From: JBCFBK01 sp038562555
GTDB lineage: Bacteria; Bacteroidota; Bacteroidia; Bacteroidales; Prolixibacteraceae
Direction of reading: 5' to 3'
DNA length: 64,000 nucleotides
NCBI GenBank assembly: GCA_038562555.1
Contig: JBCFBK010000026.1
Coordinates: forward strand, 8,417-72,416
In this document: positions 41,164 through 51,263 of the stretch, piece after piece
Position numbering within the stretch: position 1 is the stretch's first letter
How the letters are laid out: each line of letters begins with the position of its first letter
Program-made: the position numbers and the translations under genes
Notes under the pieces: generated by a model
What the model was told of the DNA's origin: nothing
What the model saw: only the letters and a program-made list of their open reading frames with translations
Database searches by the model: none

Positions 41164-44004
41164 TCAACTTCGCCTGCAAATGGAATTATAGGGGCAAAGG
41201 CGGCAATGATCCAGCCTGATTGTCTGGTCATAAACGTTTTCGGCGCTGAATATTTCCTCAAGAAAACTTTCCAGACTAACAACAAAATCAGACGACAGTT
41301 CCGGGTAATTGACTACCTGGTTGTTTTGCCTGATCTCCGGCCGAAAATCGTCCCTGAAAAATTCATCGATTTTATAAATCGCAGGATAGAGGGAACCGGA
41401 TCCGTTTGTTCGGCGGTATATCTCCGAATAAACGAGCGTCTGAAAGATTTCTTTGGGCCGCCTGTCTTTCTCCCGGTTATAAAATTCTGAAAAATCAGTG
41501 AATTTCAACACCAGGTTGCGGCCGGTTTTGTAATCAACAATCCGGACTCCCTCAGCTGTCTGATCGATCCGGTCGATCACACCGCCCAGCACAATCTGGT
41601 GTTCGGCACCATTCACCCTGATCCGGAACGGCGCTTCATAATGTCCTTCCAGGTCCAGAATGGTGAACGGGGCAAAATTCATATCATTCTCCAGCATTTT
41701 TTCCAGATAGGTCCGGAGATTTTCCGCGATCAGCATATTTTTTCCGGTAATCGGAACATCTTTCAGGCTCTTGTCCTTCAGATACTCGCGGGCAAAAGCG
41801 AGGCGTACCGCTTTTCCTATCCGGTTTGGGTTTGACGCGGCAACCTTCAGATCATCCCTGGTAACCTGCTGTTTCCCCTTAAAATCGGAATAGATCAGTT
41901 CTGCTGCATGATGAAACAGGTTTCCGAATAAACGCGGATCGATCTCCTCCAGAACTTCGTCAGATTCTTTGAGCCCGGCCAGATGGCGAAAATAAAATTT
42001 TAACCGGCAATCCAGATACGTATTAAGTGCGCTTGGAGTTAATGGTTTTACGGAATAGCGTTCCAACAAACGCTGTTGATGAACGCTGGTTCCCGGAACT
42101 GAAATCGGTCTTGAGCCGGAAGCTCTGAAGTCAAAATCAAAATGACAGAGTTCCGGACTATACCCCGAATTATAACGAAGCTGAAAAATATACCTGCTCA
42201 TTTCACCGGTGTTTAATCCATCGGTCGAAGAATCATAGACCAGGACCACCTCTTCGGCCCGGTGGAGAAGACGATAAAAATAATAGGCATACATGGCATC
42301 CTGCTCTTCATAGGCCGGAAGTCCGAAGGCTTTTCTCAGGTTGTAAGGGATAAAAGAGTGAACGGCCGATGTCTTCGGCAGCTTACCTTCGTTCACTGAA
42401 AACAAAATAAGCTTTTTGAAATCGAGCGTTCTGGTTTCAAGCACACCCATGACCTGCAGTCCCGAAAGCGGCTCCCCTTCAAAAGGGATGTTTATGCGCT
42501 GCAAATGCCTGAGAAAAATGCGGTAGAAAAGCGGTAAGCTCATCTGCCCGGGCTGATACATGTTCAGGGTATCGACCAAACGTTGTAATGCAAGGTAAGT
42601 CTGGTACAAATATTCAGCGTCAAGTCCGGCCGGCTGGTCTTCAGCATGAGGCAACCGCACGGCCAGTTTCCTGATGATTGATAAAAACCAGGCCGCTGCA
42701 TCCTGCCATTTTCCCGGTCTCTGAAAAATCAGCCTAAGCAACTCATCTTCCTGCATATCGGAAGCCCGTACCAGTATCTTATTCTGAGTGCGGATTTCAC
42801 GGACGAGTTTCAGCGTTTCAGGCCCGGCAATTAACTGATGATTCAGGACAGCCAACACCGGCCTGTGATAAAAGGTGTCTTCACCATCAATTTTGCGATA
42901 GTCTTTTTGAAGACTGATCAGTTGGTCGATCAAACTGTATACCGGAGTATCCTGCAAAGGATAACCCATGGTAATATTGATACTTTTCGATATGCATCCT
43001 GCTGCCGAAACAACGGGAATAAGCATGCTTTCGTCGGCCAGCACCAGGGCAGCTTCATCGAAAGAATCCGTTCCTGTTGTGCCCGTGAAAAACCGATGTT
43101 GATTAATCACCTGCGCCTGTGCAACCTGCCCCGGTACGGCGACTACCTGAAGGCGTTTCAGCAGGGAAGGTTCCGGATCAGCGACGAAATTTGCAGGCAT
43201 AGGAAAACGGATCAGGTTTTTTCGGACAAACAAACCGGCTTCATGCGTTTGGTCGGAGACAAAACGTTCATCATAATCCCAGAAGAAATCGGCTTTGCCT
43301 GCCGATCTGAACCATTGAAAAAGCTGTTCTTCGCAGGCATTCAATGCATTAAAACCGACAAAGACGTAGCGATCCGACTGTAAAGGTATTTTCCCGTCCT
43401 GGTTCAGCATTTCGATAATGCTTCGGTAAACCATTCCGCTGTAACCTACACCCTCATTCAGTAATTCAGTACGAAACCGGTCGTAAACGGCATTGAGTTT
43501 ATTCCAGATATTCAAAAATTTATCCCTGTTTATTGAACTGCCCGAACGCCCCAGGTTTCCCCAAAACATTTCCGCGGCCTGTCGTTGCCGGGGACTTAAG
43601 TAATCAAACCGGATATCGATCTCCTTCAAATCGGAAATATTCCGGAACAGGTCCCCGGCATCCAGCAAATACTTATCGATATCGTTAAAATCATTCAACA
43701 GGATTTCGCCCCAGAAAAAAAAATCATCAAGCTGCTCAGGATGACCTGTTTCCCTGATATAGATCTGGTGGAGGCGCAAAATCAGATTGATCTGGTCTGA
43801 AATTTGTAAGCCTGATACCTGCGAAACGAGTTCATCGATAGTTAGCACCTCGGGACCCAAAACAGGCTGTTTAACCAATCCGTTCAGATAAGCATTGAAA
43901 AAAACACCTGACCGCCGGCCTGGAAAGACGACGGAAATTTGGTCTATATTTTTACCATGTTGCTGATAAAGGAAACCAGCAACCTGTTTTAAGAAAGGAT
44001 TCAT
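41164..44004 (-). CDS. AddB-like helicase/nuclease with PD-(D/E)XK domain
   Basis: 946 residues from the ATG at 44004 (MNPFLKQVAGFL). The N-terminal two thirds resemble the inactive helicase-like part of AddB (SVVFPGRRSGVFF near the start). The C-terminal nuclease domain has GGVIDRIDQTAEGVRIVDYKTG, and a probable 4Fe-4S site: one Cys in LDCRLKFYFRHLAGL and three in CRLCPYNSIC (C-x2-C-x5-C). Such proteins work with an AddA partner in double-strand break processing; the partner is not in the window. It fills the interval to trmD exactly. Confidence 0.82.
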   Translation of the reverse strand: MNPFLKQVAGFLYQQHGKNIDQISVVFPGRRSGVFFNAYLNGLVKQPVLGPEVLTIDELVSQVSGLQISDQINLILRLHQIYIRETGHPEQLDDFFFWGEILLNDFNDIDKYLLDAGDLFRNISDLKEIDIRFDYLSPRQRQAAEMFWGNLGRSGSSINRDKFLNIWNKLNAVYDRFRTELLNEGVGYSGMVYRSIIEMLNQDGKIPLQSDRYVFVGFNALNACEEQLFQWFRSAGKADFFWDYDERFVSDQTHEAGLFVRKNLIRFPMPANFVADPEPSLLKRLQVVAVPGQVAQAQVINQHRFFTGTTGTDSFDEAALVLADESMLIPVVSAAGCISKSINITMGYPLQDTPVYSLIDQLISLQKDYRKIDGEDTFYHRPVLAVLNHQLIAGPETLKLVREIRTQNKILVRASDMQEDELLRLIFQRPGKWQDAAAWFLSIIRKLAVRLPHAEDQPAGLDAEYLYQTYLALQRLVDTLNMYQPGQMSLPLFYRIFLRHLQRINIPFEGEPLSGLQVMGVLETRTLDFKKLILFSVNEGKLPKTSAVHSFIPYNLRKAFGLPAYEEQDAMYAYYFYRLLHRAEEVVLVYDSSTDGLNTGEMSRYIFQLRYNSGYSPELCHFDFDFRASGSRPISVPGTSVHQQRLLERYSVKPLTPSALNTYLDCRLKFYFRHLAGLKESDEVLEEIDPRLFGNLFHHAAELIYSDFKGKQQVTRDDLKVAASNPNRIGKAVRLAFAREYLKDKSLKDVPITGKNMLIAENLRTYLEKMLENDMNFAPFTILDLEGHYEAPFRIRVNGAEHQIVLGGVIDRIDQTAEGVRIVDYKTGRNLVLKFTDFSEFYNREKDRRPKEIFQTLVYSEIYRRTNGSGSLYPAIYKIDEFFRDDFRPEIRQNNQVVNYPELSSDFVVSLESFLEEIFSAENVYDQTIRLDHCRLCPYNSICRRS

Positions 44005-44111
44005 TCGTCTTGTTGAAGATAATACTTTAAAATTAATACCAAAGGACGGAAAAACAATCCGCCTGATCAAACAGTTTAATAGGATTATTCATTTTTTAAA
44101 AAAATTAAATT

Positions 44112-44924
44112 ATGACACCAACATTCCCCGGGAAAACCAGTCATGGTTCGCTTGCCTGTAACTTGCCTCATGATAGTTCAGAGTCCTTAACCTTTAAACA
44201 AGTTTTTAGCTCCCGACTGATCTCATTGGGGCTGATCTTGTCTTTTTTACTCGTCAGCCAGTTTTCACGGGCACAACAGCCGGTCAATCCACTGGAGTCA
44301 ACGCCCTATATTGAAGTAACCGGAGAAGGCGAAACGGAAGTGGTCCCAGATGAAATTTATCTTCGCTTCACCCTGAAGGAACGATATGACGGCAGAGACA
44401 AGACCGGACTGGACGAACTTGAAAAACAACTGAGACAATTGCTCGCGAAGAATAAATTTAAGCTCGAAAACCTCTCGCTTGCCGATGCCAACGCCGACTA
44501 CATTACCATAAAGCGCAAGAAAAAAGATGTCCTGCAGGCGAAAGATTTTATTTTAAAGGTTACAACAACCACCGAGTTGACAGATCTCTGGAATATCCTC
44601 GACGAGGTGGATGCGCAGGATGCTTTCGTCAGCCGTGTGGATCACAGCAAGATGGAAGAGCTGGAAAAAGAGGTGAAGATCAAGGCTGTTAAAAACGCCC
44701 GGGAAAAAGCAACCTACCTGCTGAACGCGGCCGGCGCAGAGCCTGGGAAAATCCTGTTTTTGCAGGAACGCGAAAACTATACCCCCATGTTGATGACCAG
44801 AACCCAACAAAAAGCTGTTGCTTTTGATGCAGGAGCAGAGGCAGTACCCGTTGAACCTGAAATTTCTTTTCAAAAGATTAAGCTGAATTATAAGGTGTTT
44901 GCCCGTTTTGCCATTGCAGAATAG
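44112..44924 (+). CDS. SIMPL (DUF541) domain protein
   Basis: 270 residues with a long, somewhat polar N-terminus and a hydrophobic signal at about 36-54 (ending SRAQQ), so exported to the periplasm. The SIMPL domain runs from about 60 to the end: PYIEVTGEGETEVVPDEI, then AVKNAREKATYLLNAAGAEPGKI, characteristic of the family. Members are linked to envelope stress and metal/oxidative protection, with no fixed activity. It is divergent from the AddB-like gene and ends in a strong terminator. Confidence 0.85.
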   Translation: MTPTFPGKTSHGSLACNLPHDSSESLTFKQVFSSRLISLGLILSFLLVSQFSRAQQPVNPLESTPYIEVTGEGETEVVPDEIYLRFTLKERYDGRDKTGLDELEKQLRQLLAKNKFKLENLSLADANADYITIKRKKKDVLQAKDFILKVTTTTELTDLWNILDEVDAQDAFVSRVDHSKMEELEKEVKIKAVKNAREKATYLLNAAGAEPGKILFLQERENYTPMLMTRTQQKAVAFDAGAEAVPVEPEISFQKIKLNYKVFARFAIAE

Positions 44925-44936
44925 CACCATCTGTGC

Positions 44937-44970
44937 AACCGTCATTGCGATTATTGCAATGACGGTTTTT
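44937..44970. terminator. Terminator hairpin shared by convergent genes
   Basis: AACCGTCATTGC, 7-nt loop, GCAATGACGGTT then TTT: 12 perfect pairs. It terminates the SIMPL gene (plus). Its right arm is also the last codons and stop of the minus-strand cytochrome gene. Confidence 0.92.
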
Positions 44971-45430
44971 CCTTCCGGGCGGCGGCAATTTCGGCAGGCG
45001 TCACCGCATCAAAAGAGTTTCCAAATGAGGAACGGACATAGGAAATCACGTCGGCCAGTTCCTGATCGCTCAGATGACTGTGCGGAGCCATATAGTTATT
45101 ATAGACTTTCCCGGCTACCTCTATTTTGCCTTGCATCCCGTTTAACACAACCTTGATAAGAGAATCCTTATTTTCGGTATAAATGTTCGGGGTCAGCGGC
45201 GGATACATCCCGGGGACTCCGGTGCCGTTCGACTGGTGGCAGGTAGCACAGTAATTTGCATATACAGCTTCGCCGGGATGCTTCTTTGCTTCCGGTTTTG
45301 CCGGTTTCATACCGTCAGTCAGCGTTGATGTATCAAGCGGTTGCGGTTTACCTTCCTTTTCGTTGCTTCCGCAACTATAAGCCAGCATGACACAGGCAAG
45401 ACTGAGCGAATAAAGAGTCCTTTTTTGCAT
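44951..45430 (-). CDS. Cytochrome c lipoprotein
   Basis: 159 residues. Lipobox with Cys20 (VMLAYSC), then a linker rich in Lys/Pro and one class I cytochrome c domain with the haem motif CATCH (Cys61, Cys64, His65) and a likely Met ligand in NNYMAPHSHLSD (Met114). Cells use such lipoproteins as electron carriers at the periplasmic side. It lies 71 nt downstream of a sugar dehydrogenase lipoprotein in the same direction, so it is the likely acceptor. The last codons overlap a terminator hairpin. Confidence 0.9.
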   Translation of the reverse strand: MQKRTLYSLSLACVMLAYSCGSNEKEGKPQPLDTSTLTDGMKPAKPEAKKHPGEAVYANYCATCHQSNGTGVPGMYPPLTPNIYTENKDSLIKVVLNGMQGKIEVAGKVYNNYMAPHSHLSDQELADVISYVRSSFGNSFDAVTPAEIAAARKEKPSLQ

Positions 45431-45431
45431 G

Positions 45432-45495
45432 AAATATAAATTGATAAAACTGATAAATTGATAAAATAATTAAATTATAACTTGATAAATAATAA
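45432..45495. repeat. AT-rich TTGATAAA direct repeats
   Basis: Between the dehydrogenase and cytochrome genes: TTGATAAA occurs three times, with one CTGATAAA variant. Nothing else is seen in this 71-nt gap. Confidence 0.5.
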
Positions 45496-45501
45496 TATTG
45501 A

Positions 45502-46782
45502 CTACAGATTATAAAACACCCTCCAGATCGTTCCTTTCACATCGTCACAAATATAAAGCGAGCCATCGGGTCCCTGTGCAAGTCCGCATGGACGGTGTTT
45601 AGCATCGCCGGGACTTGCAACAACATTGGCTCCGGCAAATCCGTCAGCAAATACTTCCCATTGTCCGGCGGGAATCTTTCCTTCAAATGGCACGAAAACA
45701 ACCGAATAACCTTCCTGCTCAGGCGACCTGTTCCATGAACCGTGAAAAGCGATAAACGCCCCATTCCGGTATTTTTCCGGGAACATGTCGCCGGTATAAA
45801 AAAGCAGGTCGTTAGGCCCGATATGACCGGGAAACGCGAGGATCGGATCATCTTTAGCATCACAGCGGCCAACTTCGTTTCCGTCGCCGCCGTATTCAGG
45901 AGCCAGAACTTTCTTCTCCTGAAATTGATCATAATAGCAATAGGGCCAGCCAAAGTCGGAACCGCTTTCAACAAGTAAAAATTCCTCTGCGGGCAAATCG
46001 TTACTTTGTTCTGTTGTATACAAGTCGGGGTAAAACTGATTCAACTGATCCCGGCCGTGCTGCAGGGCATACAGCGTGTTTTCCTGTTTGTTCCAGTGAA
46101 TAGCGACCGCATTTCTGATCCCTGTGGCATAACGTTGCCCGTCGTTCATCTGGTCCTGGTTTTGCCGGTCGGCACTGAACTTCCAGATCCCGCCAAATTT
46201 TTCCAGAAGCGGGCAGGGATCTATTCCCGGTGATCCTTTTGTCCTGTCCTGTTCCTGGCAGGCATTTGCCGGTGCACCTACGGTCACGTACATACTCCCG
46301 TTATCATCGAAGGTAAACGGCTTGGTAGCGTGCTGATGCGTTTCTTCGAACCCTTCCGCAATGACCTCATAGGAAGGATCGGGCACCAGTTCTCCTTGTT
46401 TCAATTTGTAACGCACAACAATGGTATCGGCGCCAAAATACAGATAGTCATTTCTCAACCCAATTCCCGTTCCCTCAAATTCACCGGCATACTCAACCCG
46501 GTCAGCTTTCCCGTCATTTGTCGTATCTCTCAGGCATACAATACCCCCACCCTTTTCCTGCCGGCTCAGCGAAGCGTAAATATCGCCGTTATCAGCAACC
46601 TTCAGATGACGTGTCTGACCAAGATCATCGGCAACGATAAGTGCCGAAAATCCCTCGGGCAACGAAATGCCTCCATTATCCACATCTGCCTTTATGGTAC
46701 CCTCGTGCGCATTATCCGATTTGCAGCCAACGATAAGCACCAAAACAAAAACAAACCACATCTTTACATCCATTTGCTTCAT
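45502..46782 (-). CDS. Sorbosone/aldose dehydrogenase-type beta-propeller lipoprotein
   Basis: 426 residues from the ATG at 46782. Lipobox Cys20 (VLIVGC), then a six-bladed propeller of the soluble glucose/sorbosone dehydrogenase family: LPEGFSALIVADDLGQTRHLKVA at the N-terminus, TGIRNAVAIHWN, GSDFGWPYCYYD, FIAFHGSWNRSPEQEGY and the late SLYICDDVKGTIWRV. Family members bind PQQ and oxidise sugars in the periplasm. PQQ synthesis genes are absent from the window; loss of PQQ activity is possible. Paired with a cytochrome c 71 nt downstream. Confidence 0.85.
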   Translation of the reverse strand: MKQMDVKMWFVFVLVLIVGCKSDNAHEGTIKADVDNGGISLPEGFSALIVADDLGQTRHLKVADNGDIYASLSRQEKGGGIVCLRDTTNDGKADRVEYAGEFEGTGIGLRNDYLYFGADTIVVRYKLKQGELVPDPSYEVIAEGFEETHQHATKPFTFDDNGSMYVTVGAPANACQEQDRTKGSPGIDPCPLLEKFGGIWKFSADRQNQDQMNDGQRYATGIRNAVAIHWNKQENTLYALQHGRDQLNQFYPDLYTTEQSNDLPAEEFLLVESGSDFGWPYCYYDQFQEKKVLAPEYGGDGNEVGRCDAKDDPILAFPGHIGPNDLLFYTGDMFPEKYRNGAFIAFHGSWNRSPEQEGYSVVFVPFEGKIPAGQWEVFADGFAGANVVASPGDAKHRPCGLAQGPDGSLYICDDVKGTIWRVFYNL

Positions 46783-47016
46783 ATTATCCAGGTTTATGAA
46801 TTTTCTTTGCGAACGCTTAACAGCAGGTTTAACAAGGTAGTTACTCACTTGAAAAAAGAAACAGATCTGTTTCCCGTTTTGTTCTAAGACTGAAAGATAA
46901 TGCGAAAACGAGCATCTGTTTTCAACCTCATTTTGACCTGTTGAAAAACAAATTGTACATTATTGATTAACTTTAACCGGGCTTTCTCCTTGAAGAAGTA
47001 ACATTTTTTCATAACT

Positions 47017-50000
47017 ATGACAGTACAGAAGGGGCAAAATAAAAGCAGGGTTATCTATTTGTTTTCAGCTATTTGCTTGGTTTTTCTATTCATTCTGATC
47101 CTTTTACCGGTCATTTATTCACCCAACCGTTTAAAAAGTCAGCTAAGCAACTATGTCGCTGAAGCAACCGGCCAGGCGTATCATTTCTCCTCTTCCAATA
47201 TTCATTTTAATCTCGTTACAGGCACGATTTCGATCGATTCACTGCTTTTGGCGGGGACAGAAAAAACGGGAAAGTATTATCAGGTCAAAGCCGGGAAACT
47301 AACCCTGAAGGGAGCAATCTTTGACTTACTTTTCTCCCCGCAGCAATTAAAGATCCGAAGACTGGAAGTTACTGATCCTGTAGTGGAAATTTTTAACGAA
47401 AGCAGTGTTCAAAACGATCAGGAGCCACAGCAGAAACTCTATGACCATTTAAATTCCTTTTTCAGTAAAAAGGTCAAAGGCATAAACATCCGCAAAATTG
47501 AGATCAAACAAGCCGAGATCAACCGTTATCAGCATGCTGCAGATACGGCGCCTTCCCGCTTCGTTCGGGATTTCGACCTGCTTGTCAGCGACTTTCGTAC
47601 CGATTTACAAATGATCAGACAGCGGAAAGAACTCTTTCATGCTGAAGAGATTTTTTTCCGCATACGCAATTTCAGCCACCTGCTGAGTGACAAGCTTCAC
47701 CAGGTACACCTGGACGAGATCATTTACTCGATCCGCGAAAAAAGGATAGAAGGGAAGCATGCCCGGCTTTTCCCCACCGATACAATAACCGGACATGCTA
47801 CACTGTACTGGATAACCATGCCCTCGGTCGAAGTGGAATCGGACGATCTTGCAAATTTTGTGACTGGCGACACGATTGCCATTAAGTCGATCAATTTCGG
47901 ACAGAGTGAAATCAGGATCCGGCCTTCCAAAGATACACCGGCCGATAAACAAACGAAAATTCACGAGTTTGACCTTTACCAGCTTTTCAAAAATGATTTT
48001 CAGCTCCTTTCCATTGATGAGCTTTCCATGGAAAATTCCAGGATGCGGATTGAATCGAGAACTAATAATGACAGCATTTATCAGGAAATAAAGAATATTA
48101 CAGCCAACCTGAGGGGGTTCAGGCTTGACTCTATGGCCTGGATGCAGCCGGATAAGATTTTTTATTCCGATTATTTCCGGCTGAATATCGGGTCCTACCT
48201 GCTGAAGTTTAATGATCAGGTACATCAGTTTTCGGCAACCGGCATTTTTGCGTCAAGTCAGGATAGCCTTATTCGTGCAGGCCGCATTGGGCTCATACCT
48301 GTTGATAACCGCATAAAACTGCCCACGACCGTGAATCTCAGTTGCGACAGCGTTGTTCTCCGGTCTGTCGACATGTCACGTCTGTTCCATCACCGGGAGA
48401 TGCCGTTAAAAGAAGTGGCTGCCTTCCACCCCAGCGTTACGATCAATCAGTACGGCAAACCATTGGTCAGAAACAGGGACCGGCAAAGCTTGCTGTACCA
48501 CTTTATCGGTAATTACGTCAAAAGCATTTATGCGCAGGTGGTTGCCATTGAGAACGGGCATCTTTCGGTGAACGACCTGCAGAAAAAGTCGGATCCGGGT
48601 ATTATAGAGGCCAGGTTCAATTTCCGGCTGACCGATTTTTCTATCGATTCGGTCACCGCAAAAAGAACAGACAAGCTGTTTTATGCCACCAACCTGGATC
48701 TGAGTTTCAGCGATTACAACATGAAACTTGCAGATGACCTCCATGGACTGAAAATAGGTCAGATCACGGTTTCCAGTATGCAAAAACTAATTGCCATTAA
48801 AAACCTGCATCTCTTTCCGGGTAAGCGGACCAATATCACCGAAGCACTGAACCGATTAAAAAGGACAGAGTTATTTGAGATTAAGGTACCCAGTCTGGCC
48901 TTATACAACACAGACATCACCCAGGCTTTTTTCAACAAAAAACTGATCATCAGCCATTTTTCCATTATCAGGCCGGATATTTACCTCGAACTGTTTGGAA
49001 ACATGAAACATCAACGCGGATCCGGTAAGGAAGAATTAAGCCTGGATGAATTTTACGAGTTATTAAATAACTACCTGACCCACATAGAGATTGCCAAAAT
49101 TGATGCTCCCGATGGCCAACTGAGGTTTGTAAATCACAGCCGCAAGGGGAAAACCATCGATATCACCAATCAATTTAGCCTTCAACTGGATAATTTTAAA
49201 CTCAACGATGATGAATTAAATAAAGACAGGCTTTTATTTTCGGATCATTTTGATCTGAAGCTAAAGGATCACTTATTTAAGCTTTCTGACAATGTCCATG
49301 TTTTAAAGGCAAAAGAAGTGGCTGTTTCATCACGAAACTCCTCGCTGTCGGTTTCAGACGCATCCCTTTATCCGCTGATTTCCAGTCCTGCCTATAAGCA
49401 TCTGCCCTGGCACCTCCAGATTAAAATTCCGCAGGTTTACCTCGAACAGGTGGATCTGGAGGAAATTTATTTCAATCAGATACTCAGGGTCGGAAGTCTT
49501 TCGGTGAATTCGCCGGTAATTGAGATATACAAAAACCAAAAAGCCGCCAATAAGTTAAATTTCAAGGACCTGGCCATCCCCCTGCCCGAAGAGATGAAAG
49601 AACTGATGGTCGGAAAGGTAATGCTGAAAGCGGGGAAACTGAAAATATTTAAATACACAGCGACAGGCCTGGAATTGACCGCCGGAGCCAACCTGGAATT
49701 CGTCATCGAGCAGGGGTCGCTAAAAAGGACAACCAACAGTTCCACCGCAAAATTTACCTCGAGCGATATTGAAACCAAACTGACCGGGTTATACCTGAAT
49801 CCTAAAAACATTCCCTATTCGGTCGATGTAAACCAGATCGATTTTTCATCACGGCAAGGCCTTTTAGTATTTACCGGACTCGATATCCGAGCCACCGGTG
49901 CCAGTCGGGAAAAGGCAGTTGCCGGCGTACAGATCCCTCAGTTACGGTTCGAGGGGCTTGATCCTGTTGATGCGTTCCAGAACAACCGGTTTCATGCCCG

Positions 50001-51261
50001 GCGCATCTACTCCAAAACTCCCGTTTTCACAATAAAAGCAAACGAGGAAAAAAACACCGGGAATCCGTTCTATATCAAACTCCCTCCGGATATTCAACCC
50101 GTGATGGATGAGCTTTCGGCAGAAAACGTAGTCGTTGACGACGCCTCCTTCATCTTTTTGAAGAATAATAAAAAAAACCAGTACGATCACGTTTTCATCT
50201 CACTCGACCGTTTCCGGCTCGACAGTACGCAGTCGCAACAACCTTTTGGAGCGCAGAACCTGCTGGTATACAAAGATGACAACCAGTTTACGGATAAGAT
50301 TAAACACTATGATCTGGAGGTTGACCGGATCTCCTTCACCGGCAATAAAAACACGCTTTCCTTTTCCGGCGTAAAGCTCCTACCCCGATATACCCCCGAT
50401 GCGTTCCAGCAGGTGATCCCCTATCAGACCGATCACTACTCAGGCCGTGTTGAAAAAATTGATCTGACAGGAATTGACCAGGAGCGCTGGTTTGCAAAGA
50501 AAGAACTGAAAGGAAAAACGATCCTGATCAGTCAGCCGCAACTGGAAATTTACAGGGATAAGCGGACGCCGTTTGACGAAAAACAAAGAAGAAAATTACC
50601 TCAGCAACTCCTTAAGGAAATCGATCTTCCCTTTTACTTTGATTCGGTAAAAGTAACCGAGGCCACAATTTCATACGCCGAACATCCCGACGATCATACC
50701 AAACCCGGCATCGTTCGGTTTACCAGGCTCAACGGAAATTTATTCCCCTTCACGAATAGAGAAAGCGCCTTCAATAACAATCCGCATGTCATCCTTGATG
50801 CCAGAGGTACGCTGATGAATTCGTCTGTACTGAATGCAAGGATAGATTTTGATATGAATTCGCCTTCAGGCCGGTTTCGGGCAAAAGGGTCACTCTCCCC
50901 CTTCCAGATGGCTGCTTTAAACCCGGTTACTGAATTCAATGCCCACATTATGATCCGTTCAGGGCAGCTAAACAGGTTTGATTTTGACTTTGAGGCCGAC
51001 TCGGTCAAAGCGATCGGTAAACTATGGTTTGCGTACGACGATCTGCGGATATCCATCCTGGAACAGAAAGACGGAGATACAAAGGAAGCCAAATGGTTAA
51101 GCTTCCTGGCCAACAGTTTAATGCTGCGATCAAAGAATCCGAGGACCAAAACCCTGGATCCCGATGTGATTTATTTCGAGCGCGATCCTAAACGATCGGT
51201 CATCAACTACTGGTGGAAATCCATCTTCAGCGGAGCGAAGAATACGTTTGGAATTGAGTAG
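47017..51261 (+). CDS. Giant AsmA-like (DUF748-type) repeat protein
   Basis: 1414 residues with one N-terminal TM (about 11-33), then an all-beta body. I see about 175-residue periodicity. One strand motif, F...[FL].[LI].D...-[LV]...-[IV]..[SA]...L.IP, appears near residues 202, 380, 552, 737, 907 and 1087. A second motif of the form IxKIxIxxAxL appears near 155, 335, 505, 690, 865, 1030 and 1210. The C-terminus (about 1265-1414) is a DUF748-like tail ending WWKSIFSGAKNTFGIE. AsmA/TamB/bridge-like proteins form lipid-carrying grooves across the periplasm; that role is inferred here from layout. It stands alone, flanked by repeat modules on the right. Confidence 0.78.
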   Translation: MTVQKGQNKSRVIYLFSAICLVFLFILILLPVIYSPNRLKSQLSNYVAEATGQAYHFSSSNIHFNLVTGTISIDSLLLAGTEKTGKYYQVKAGKLTLKGAIFDLLFSPQQLKIRRLEVTDPVVEIFNESSVQNDQEPQQKLYDHLNSFFSKKVKGINIRKIEIKQAEINRYQHAADTAPSRFVRDFDLLVSDFRTDLQMIRQRKELFHAEEIFFRIRNFSHLLSDKLHQVHLDEIIYSIREKRIEGKHARLFPTDTITGHATLYWITMPSVEVESDDLANFVTGDTIAIKSINFGQSEIRIRPSKDTPADKQTKIHEFDLYQLFKNDFQLLSIDELSMENSRMRIESRTNNDSIYQEIKNITANLRGFRLDSMAWMQPDKIFYSDYFRLNIGSYLLKFNDQVHQFSATGIFASSQDSLIRAGRIGLIPVDNRIKLPTTVNLSCDSVVLRSVDMSRLFHHREMPLKEVAAFHPSVTINQYGKPLVRNRDRQSLLYHFIGNYVKSIYAQVVAIENGHLSVNDLQKKSDPGIIEARFNFRLTDFSIDSVTAKRTDKLFYATNLDLSFSDYNMKLADDLHGLKIGQITVSSMQKLIAIKNLHLFPGKRTNITEALNRLKRTELFEIKVPSLALYNTDITQAFFNKKLIISHFSIIRPDIYLELFGNMKHQRGSGKEELSLDEFYELLNNYLTHIEIAKIDAPDGQLRFVNHSRKGKTIDITNQFSLQLDNFKLNDDELNKDRLLFSDHFDLKLKDHLFKLSDNVHVLKAKEVAVSSRNSSLSVSDASLYPLISSPAYKHLPWHLQIKIPQVYLEQVDLEEIYFNQILRVGSLSVNSPVIEIYKNQKAANKLNFKDLAIPLPEEMKELMVGKVMLKAGKLKIFKYTATGLELTAGANLEFVIEQGSLKRTTNSSTAKFTSSDIETKLTGLYLNPKNIPYSVDVNQIDFSSRQGLLVFTGLDIRATGASREKAVAGVQIPQLRFEGLDPVDAFQNNRFHARRIYSKTPVFTIKANEEKNTGNPFYIKLPPDIQPVMDELSAENVVVDDASFIFLKNNKKNQYDHVFISLDRFRLDSTQSQQPFGAQNLLVYKDDNQFTDKIKHYDLEVDRISFTGNKNTLSFSGVKLLPRYTPDAFQQVIPYQTDHYSGRVEKIDLTGIDQERWFAKKELKGKTILISQPQLEIYRDKRTPFDEKQRRKLPQQLLKEIDLPFYFDSVKVTEATISYAEHPDDHTKPGIVRFTRLNGNLFPFTNRESAFNNNPHVILDARGTLMNSSVLNARIDFDMNSPSGRFRAKGSLSPFQMAALNPVTEFNAHIMIRSGQLNRFDFDFEADSVKAIGKLWFAYDDLRISILEQKDGDTKEAKWLSFLANSLMLRSKNPRTKTLDPDVIYFERDPKRSVINYWWKSIFSGAKNTFGIE

Positions 51262-51263
51262 AT

